A stretch of DNA of 64,000 nucleotides from Frigidibacter sp037095735. GTDB lineage: Bacteria > Pseudomonadota > Alphaproteobacteria > Rhodobacterales > Rhodobacteraceae. Shown here piece after piece: positions 61,061 through 64,000 of the stretch. The DNA is taken from positions 62,001-126,000 of the forward strand of contig NZ_JBAWKD010000006.1 in assembly GCF_037095735.1 (NCBI RefSeq), written 5' to 3'. The position numbers were made by a program, and so were the translations under genes. Within the stretch, counting starts at the first letter, position 1. Each line of letters starts with the position of its first letter. The notes under the pieces were generated by a model. It ran no database searches. It saw nothing but the letters and a program-made list of their open reading frames with translations, and was not told the origin of the DNA.

Positions 61061-62127
61061 CCTCTCCCTACCACGATCTTCCGCCCGAAGCGTTCTGGCG
61101 GTCGGGCGTGGCAAGGACCGTGGCGGGGTCCGGGCACGAGGCCGCCTTGGGGGGTGCCATGCCGCTGGCCGAGGCCCTCGCGCTCTCCCTGCCAATATCT
61201 GCCGGTGCGGGCATCTTCGTTCTGGGGGACGCCTTCGCCGGCGCGCTGCACCGGGGCCTCGCCGCCTGCGGGCGCTCCGTCGAGGCCGAACCGCCGCCCG
61301 ACGGCTTCCCGCCCGCGGTGCTGAAGGACTTCGGCTGGGGTCAGGGCGCGGCCCGCACCGGGCCGCTGCGCTCTGCGCGCGAAGTGGCCCAGCTTCTGGC
61401 CGAACTCAGCGGCCGACGCGCGCCGCGCGCCGCGATCCGCGAGATCGCGCCCGGCCAGTTCATCGACAGCCTGCGCCCCGGGGTGGAGCCTGCGGGCTTC
61501 GACAGCCACGCGGCCGCGATCGAGGCCCGCGCGGCGCATCTGGCAGCGATCTCCAAGGCACTGACCAGCGCCGAGGTGGTGCTGCTGTGCCTGTCCTCCG
61601 CCACCTGCCACGAGGATCCGGCGCATCGCAGCGCCCATCCGCCCGAGGCGGCGGCGCGGATCGGCGGGCTGGTGCCGGCGCGTTCGACGCTTTCGCAAAT
61701 CGAATCCGAGCTGTCGTCGATCTGGCGCGACCTGCGCCAACTGATGGACGAGCCGCGGCTGATCATGGCGCTCTCGCCCGCGGTCGAGGACGGCTGGCCG
61801 GACGGGGCCCGCGACCGGGCGAACCTCAGGATCGCGATGTCGCGCCTTGCAACGCGCGGCCGGCGGCTGGCCTACCTGCCGCTGCACGAGGTTCTGACCG
61901 CACCCGGCCGGCTGCAGGACTGCCTTGCGCCCGACGGGCGGCCGACGCGCGCGGGCCTTGCCGAGGCGCTGCACCTCGTCTGCGGCACCGCGCCCCTCGG
62001 CCTGCCGCAGGGGGGCACAGCTTCGGTGCCGGACAGCCGGACCGAGGGCGACGGGGCCGAGAGCGATGACCCGCTGGTCTGTGAAGAGCTGCTCTACGAG
62101 GCCTTCGCCCCCGGAGGGCGCGCATGA
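61057..62127 (+). CDS. GSCFA-domain-like protein with degenerate motif
   Basis: A 356-residue protein. The frame starts with an ATG overlapping the scoA stop (ATGA) and ends overlapping the next gene the same way. The pattern matches GSCFA-domain proteins (SGNH superfamily). The segment 'ISAGAGIFVLGDAFAGALHRG' corresponds to the GSCFA motif, 'GPLRSAREVAQLLAEL' to the usual Y-T-x-R-Q-L-L region, and 'PGQFIDSLRPGVEPAGFDSHAAAIEARAAHLAAISKALTSAEVVLLCLS' to the central block. 'ANLRIAMSRLATRGRRLAYLPLHEVLT' corresponds to the conserved K-x-x-L-R ... Y-F-P-S-Y-E end. The nucleophile-position Ser-Cys of GSCFA is Asp-Ala here (GDAFA), so classical catalysis is doubtful. No signal peptide. Function unknown. 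Confidence 0.7.
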   Translation: MTSPYHDLPPEAFWRSGVARTVAGSGHEAALGGAMPLAEALALSLPISAGAGIFVLGDAFAGALHRGLAACGRSVEAEPPPDGFPPAVLKDFGWGQGAARTGPLRSAREVAQLLAELSGRRAPRAAIREIAPGQFIDSLRPGVEPAGFDSHAAAIEARAAHLAAISKALTSAEVVLLCLSSATCHEDPAHRSAHPPEAAARIGGLVPARSTLSQIESELSSIWRDLRQLMDEPRLIMALSPAVEDGWPDGARDRANLRIAMSRLATRGRRLAYLPLHEVLTAPGRLQDCLAPDGRPTRAGLAEALHLVCGTAPLGLPQGGTASVPDSRTEGDGAESDDPLVCEELLYEAFAPGGRA

Positions 62128-62936
62128 CGCGGCTTCTGGTGCTGGGAACCTCGCAGGCAGCCACCCTGTCGCTCGCCCCCGATCTGGAAGGGGCGCTGCC
62201 GGGCGTGCAGACGCGCTTCTATGCCCTGCCCGGCGCCAGCTGGTCGCGCGCGCGCCTCGACGAAGCCGGGCGGCTTGGCCCGGCCCCCGACGACCGGATC
62301 GGCCGGGCGAAATCAGTCGAGTGGAACGGCTGCGCCGCGCTGGACATGGCCGGCACCGATCACATCGCAGTCTGCGCGCCCCGCTTCCGGCTGTTCTTCC
62401 TGGCCCGGTCCCTGCGCGAGCGCGACATCTTCGGCCTGCCACGGACCGGCGCGGATCATGCGATCTCCGCGGGTCTGCTGACCGCCGCGCTGGCGGACTG
62501 GGTGCGCGAGGAGATCGCCGCGCTCAGGCCGCGGCTGCCGGTCGGCGTGCCGGTCAGCCTGCTGGCCGTGCCCTATCCGCTGGCCTCCGACGCGCCCGGC
62601 GCGCCGCAGGAGGACGCGGCCCTCGTGCGCCTGCGCCTGCGCCCTGCCGCGGCAAGGATCGAGGCAATTTACGAAGCGGTGATCGCGGCAGAGGTCGCGG
62701 CGGCGGGCTGGCGCTGGCTCGCGCAGCCGGCCGCGACACGGGCCGGCCCCTTCGCCAGCGCAGACCGCTTCGCCCGCCCCGGCGCCTTCGACCCGGCCCG
62801 CCCGGACCTGCGCCACATGAACGCCGATTACGCGGCCCTGGCGATGGCCGAGCTTGGCCAGAGCCTGCCCCCCGCCCCGCCCGTTGCAGGGATGCCTGCC
62901 CGACACCCGCTTCCCGCCGCCGCGGGACTGGCCTAA
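62124..62936 (+). CDS. SGNH/GDSL hydrolase-like protein
   Basis: A 270-residue protein starting MTRLLVLGTSQAATLSLAPD, in which 'VLGTSQAA' occupies the place of block I of SGNH hydrolases, with Ser10 the candidate nucleophile. Near the C-terminus 'DPARPDLRHMNADYAALAMAEL' supplies a D-x-x-H pair (block V). The middle ('LSVPYPLASDAP'-like region) has no other motif I can name. It lacks a signal peptide and is probably cytoplasmic. The ATG overlaps the end of the GSCFA-like gene, and scoB follows after a 44-bp gap. The assignment is tentative; the substrate is unknown. Confidence 0.6.
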   Translation: MTRLLVLGTSQAATLSLAPDLEGALPGVQTRFYALPGASWSRARLDEAGRLGPAPDDRIGRAKSVEWNGCAALDMAGTDHIAVCAPRFRLFFLARSLRERDIFGLPRTGADHAISAGLLTAALADWVREEIAALRPRLPVGVPVSLLAVPYPLASDAPGAPQEDAALVRLRLRPAAARIEAIYEAVIAAEVAAAGWRWLAQPAATRAGPFASADRFARPGAFDPARPDLRHMNADYAALAMAELGQSLPPAPPVAGMPARHPLPAAAGLA

Positions 62937-62980
62937 ACCATCATGGACGCCGCCAGAGCGCGCGGCGAAGGAGGACGACA

Positions 62981-63610
62981 ATGCCCTGGGACCGCAACCA
63001 GATCGCCGCCCGCGCCGCCAAGGAGCTGAAGGACGGCATGTATGTGAACCTCGGGATCGGCATCCCGACGCTGGTGTCGAACTACATCCCCGAGGGGATG
63101 ACCGTGACCCTGCAGTCGGAAAACGGCATGCTGGGCATGGGCCCCTTCCCCACGGATGACAAGGTCGATCCCGACCTGATCAACGCCGGCAAGCAGACGA
63201 TCACCGAGCTGCCGCACTCGGCCTACTTCGACAGCGCCCAGAGCTTCGCGATGATCCGCGGCGGCAAGATCGCGATGGCGATCCTGGGGGCGATGGAAGT
63301 GTCCGAAAAGGGCGACCTCGCGAACTGGATGATCCCCGGCAAGCTGGTGAAGGGCATGGGCGGCGCCATGGACCTGGTGGCGGGCGTCGGCCGCGTGGTG
63401 GTGGTGATGGACCACACCAACAAGGCGGGCGAATCGAAGGTGCTGAAGGAATGCACCCTGCCGCTGACCGGTCTGTCGGTGGTCGACCGGATCATCACCA
63501 ACCTGGGCGTGCTCGACGTGGTCGAGGGCGGTCTGAAGATCGTCGAGACCGCCGAGGGCGTCACCGAGGACGAACTGCGGGCCGCCACGCAGGCCACGCT
63601 CGTTGACTGA
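62981..63610 (+). CDS. scoB: 3-oxoacid CoA-transferase subunit B
   Basis: A 209-residue subunit starting MPWDRNQIAARAAKELKDGM, then 'YVNLGIGIPTLVSNYIPEGM'. The catalytic glutamate is E47 in 'VTLQSENGMLGMGPFP', which forms the glutamyl-CoA thioester. 'GGKIAMAILGAMEVSEKGDLANWMIPGK' and 'KGMGGAMDLVAGVGRVVVVMDH' are the standard B-subunit blocks. AAGGAGG lies ahead of the ATG, giving it its own ribosome-binding site despite the insertion upstream. It pairs with ScoA at 60365-61060. Confidence 0.95.
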   Translation: MPWDRNQIAARAAKELKDGMYVNLGIGIPTLVSNYIPEGMTVTLQSENGMLGMGPFPTDDKVDPDLINAGKQTITELPHSAYFDSAQSFAMIRGGKIAMAILGAMEVSEKGDLANWMIPGKLVKGMGGAMDLVAGVGRVVVVMDHTNKAGESKVLKECTLPLTGLSVVDRIITNLGVLDVVEGGLKIVETAEGVTEDELRAATQATLVD

Positions 63611-63896
63611 GCTTCCCGCCATCACTCGCGAGGTCGAGGGGTCGCGCGGGCGCTACGTGATCCGCCTCGACGGGGCCGAGGCCGAGCTGACCTATTCGAT
63701 CAGCTCGCCCACGCTCGTCATCGCCGATCACACCGGCGTCCCCGATGCCTTCCGGGGCATGGGCGCGGGCAAGGCGCTGGTCGAGAGGCTGGTGGCAGAC
63801 GCCGAGGCCGAGGGCTTCCGCATCGTCCCGCTATGCCCCTTCGTCAACGGCTGGCGCGCGAAGCATCCCGAGGCCGCCGCGTTCTTCGCCGTCTGA
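63603..63896 (+). CDS. Small GNAT-like N-acetyltransferase (NATD1/YjdJ-like)
   Basis: A 97-residue single-domain acetyltransferase. 'GRYVIRLDGAEAELTYSISSPTLVIADHTGVPDAFRGMGAGKALVERLVADAEAEGFRIVPLCPFVNGW' is the compact GNAT core with acetyl-CoA loop 'RGMGAGKAL' and the terminal 'VNGWRAKHPE'. The start is probably a TTG at 63603, overlapping the scoB end by 8 bp; no ATG exists near the N-terminus. It is likely cotranslated with scoB. The substrate is unknown. Confidence 0.85.
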   Translation: MTELPAITREVEGSRGRYVIRLDGAEAELTYSISSPTLVIADHTGVPDAFRGMGAGKALVERLVADAEAEGFRIVPLCPFVNGWRAKHPEAAAFFAV

Positions 63897-63968
63897 CCGC
63901 CGGCGGACTGAGCCAGTCCTTCGACCTTGTGAGGCTCACCCGGGGAGACCTGGCCACGAGGCCCGAAT

Positions 63969-63987
63969 GGGGCGGCGTCCCCGCCCC
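63969..63987. terminator. GC hairpin after the sco operon
   Basis: GGGGCGG and CCGCCCC pair over 7 bp with a CGTCC loop, about 70 bp after the last stop and close to the window end. No U-tract follows. It may end the sco operon or belong to a gene beyond the edge. Confidence 0.35.
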
Positions 63988-64000
63988 GTCAGCCGCGGAA

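Noticed and set aside
63900..64000. Possible riboswitch at the right edge
   Set aside because: Only a 7-bp GC hairpin is visible and the sequence is cut off; no conserved riboswitch core could be recognised.

Overview
The window is high-GC chromosomal DNA of an alphaproteobacterium, most likely a member of the Rhodobacteraceae (Rhodobacter, Rhodovulum or Paracoccus type). The main evidence is the ctaC-ctaB-small membrane protein-ctaG-ctaE-surf1-thrC-M16 peptidase order, ptsP directly after lysC, several Liv-type (HAAT) transport operons, and GC-rich intergenic repeats of a kind I associate with this family. Family calls rest on reading translated motifs; no database search was possible. I see no prophage, insertion sequence, CRISPR array or replication origin. 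Almost all of the window is densely packed genes.

Layout. 1-8174: a transport and catabolism locus on the minus strand (Zn-alcohol dehydrogenase, quinone-oxidoreductase-like enzyme, thiamine-diphosphate enzyme, periplasmic binding protein, LivH, and a LivM-LivG fusion that runs off the left edge). A GntR/FCD regulator diverges from it, with a perfect 12-bp palindrome between them. 8193-13946: a second complete Liv-type transporter operon carrying an alpha/beta hydrolase and a hotdog thioesterase at its end. 14288-22506: an MFS exporter, NAD synthetase, the TreZ-TreY trehalose pathway and ThpR. 22507-23538: tRNA-Cys, tRNA-Arg and about 760 bp without recognisable genes. 23539-33938: YchF, a VOC protein, a patatin phospholipase, TrpA, a DUF1989 protein, a semialdehyde dehydrogenase followed by a ModE-like DNA-binding protein, a DUF2478 protein, Kdo transferase, a Nudix protein and a DUF1178 protein. 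34161-46670: LysC, PtsP, an AraC regulator divergent from an SDR, a DJ-1/PfpI protein, EcsC, a GNAT, a flavin reductase, an EamA exporter, MtnP, a GlcD-like oxidase and a secreted metallo-hydrolase. 46787-54458: the cytochrome c oxidase locus read leftwards, with ThrC, an M16 peptidase and a GNAT downstream; a 100-N assembly gap lies between ctaE and surf1. 54630-60233: TldD, DprA and TopA. 60365-63896: a 3-oxoacid CoA-transferase operon in which two SGNH-like genes sit between the A and B subunit genes.

The likeliest places for undescribed biology are the scoA-GSCFA-SGNH-scoB operon at 60365-63896 and the GntR-controlled transport/TPP-enzyme locus at 1-8174. Neither function can be settled from sequence alone. 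A scattered family of G-run/C-run hairpin repeats, one of which coincides with the assembly gap, is the clearest non-coding structure.
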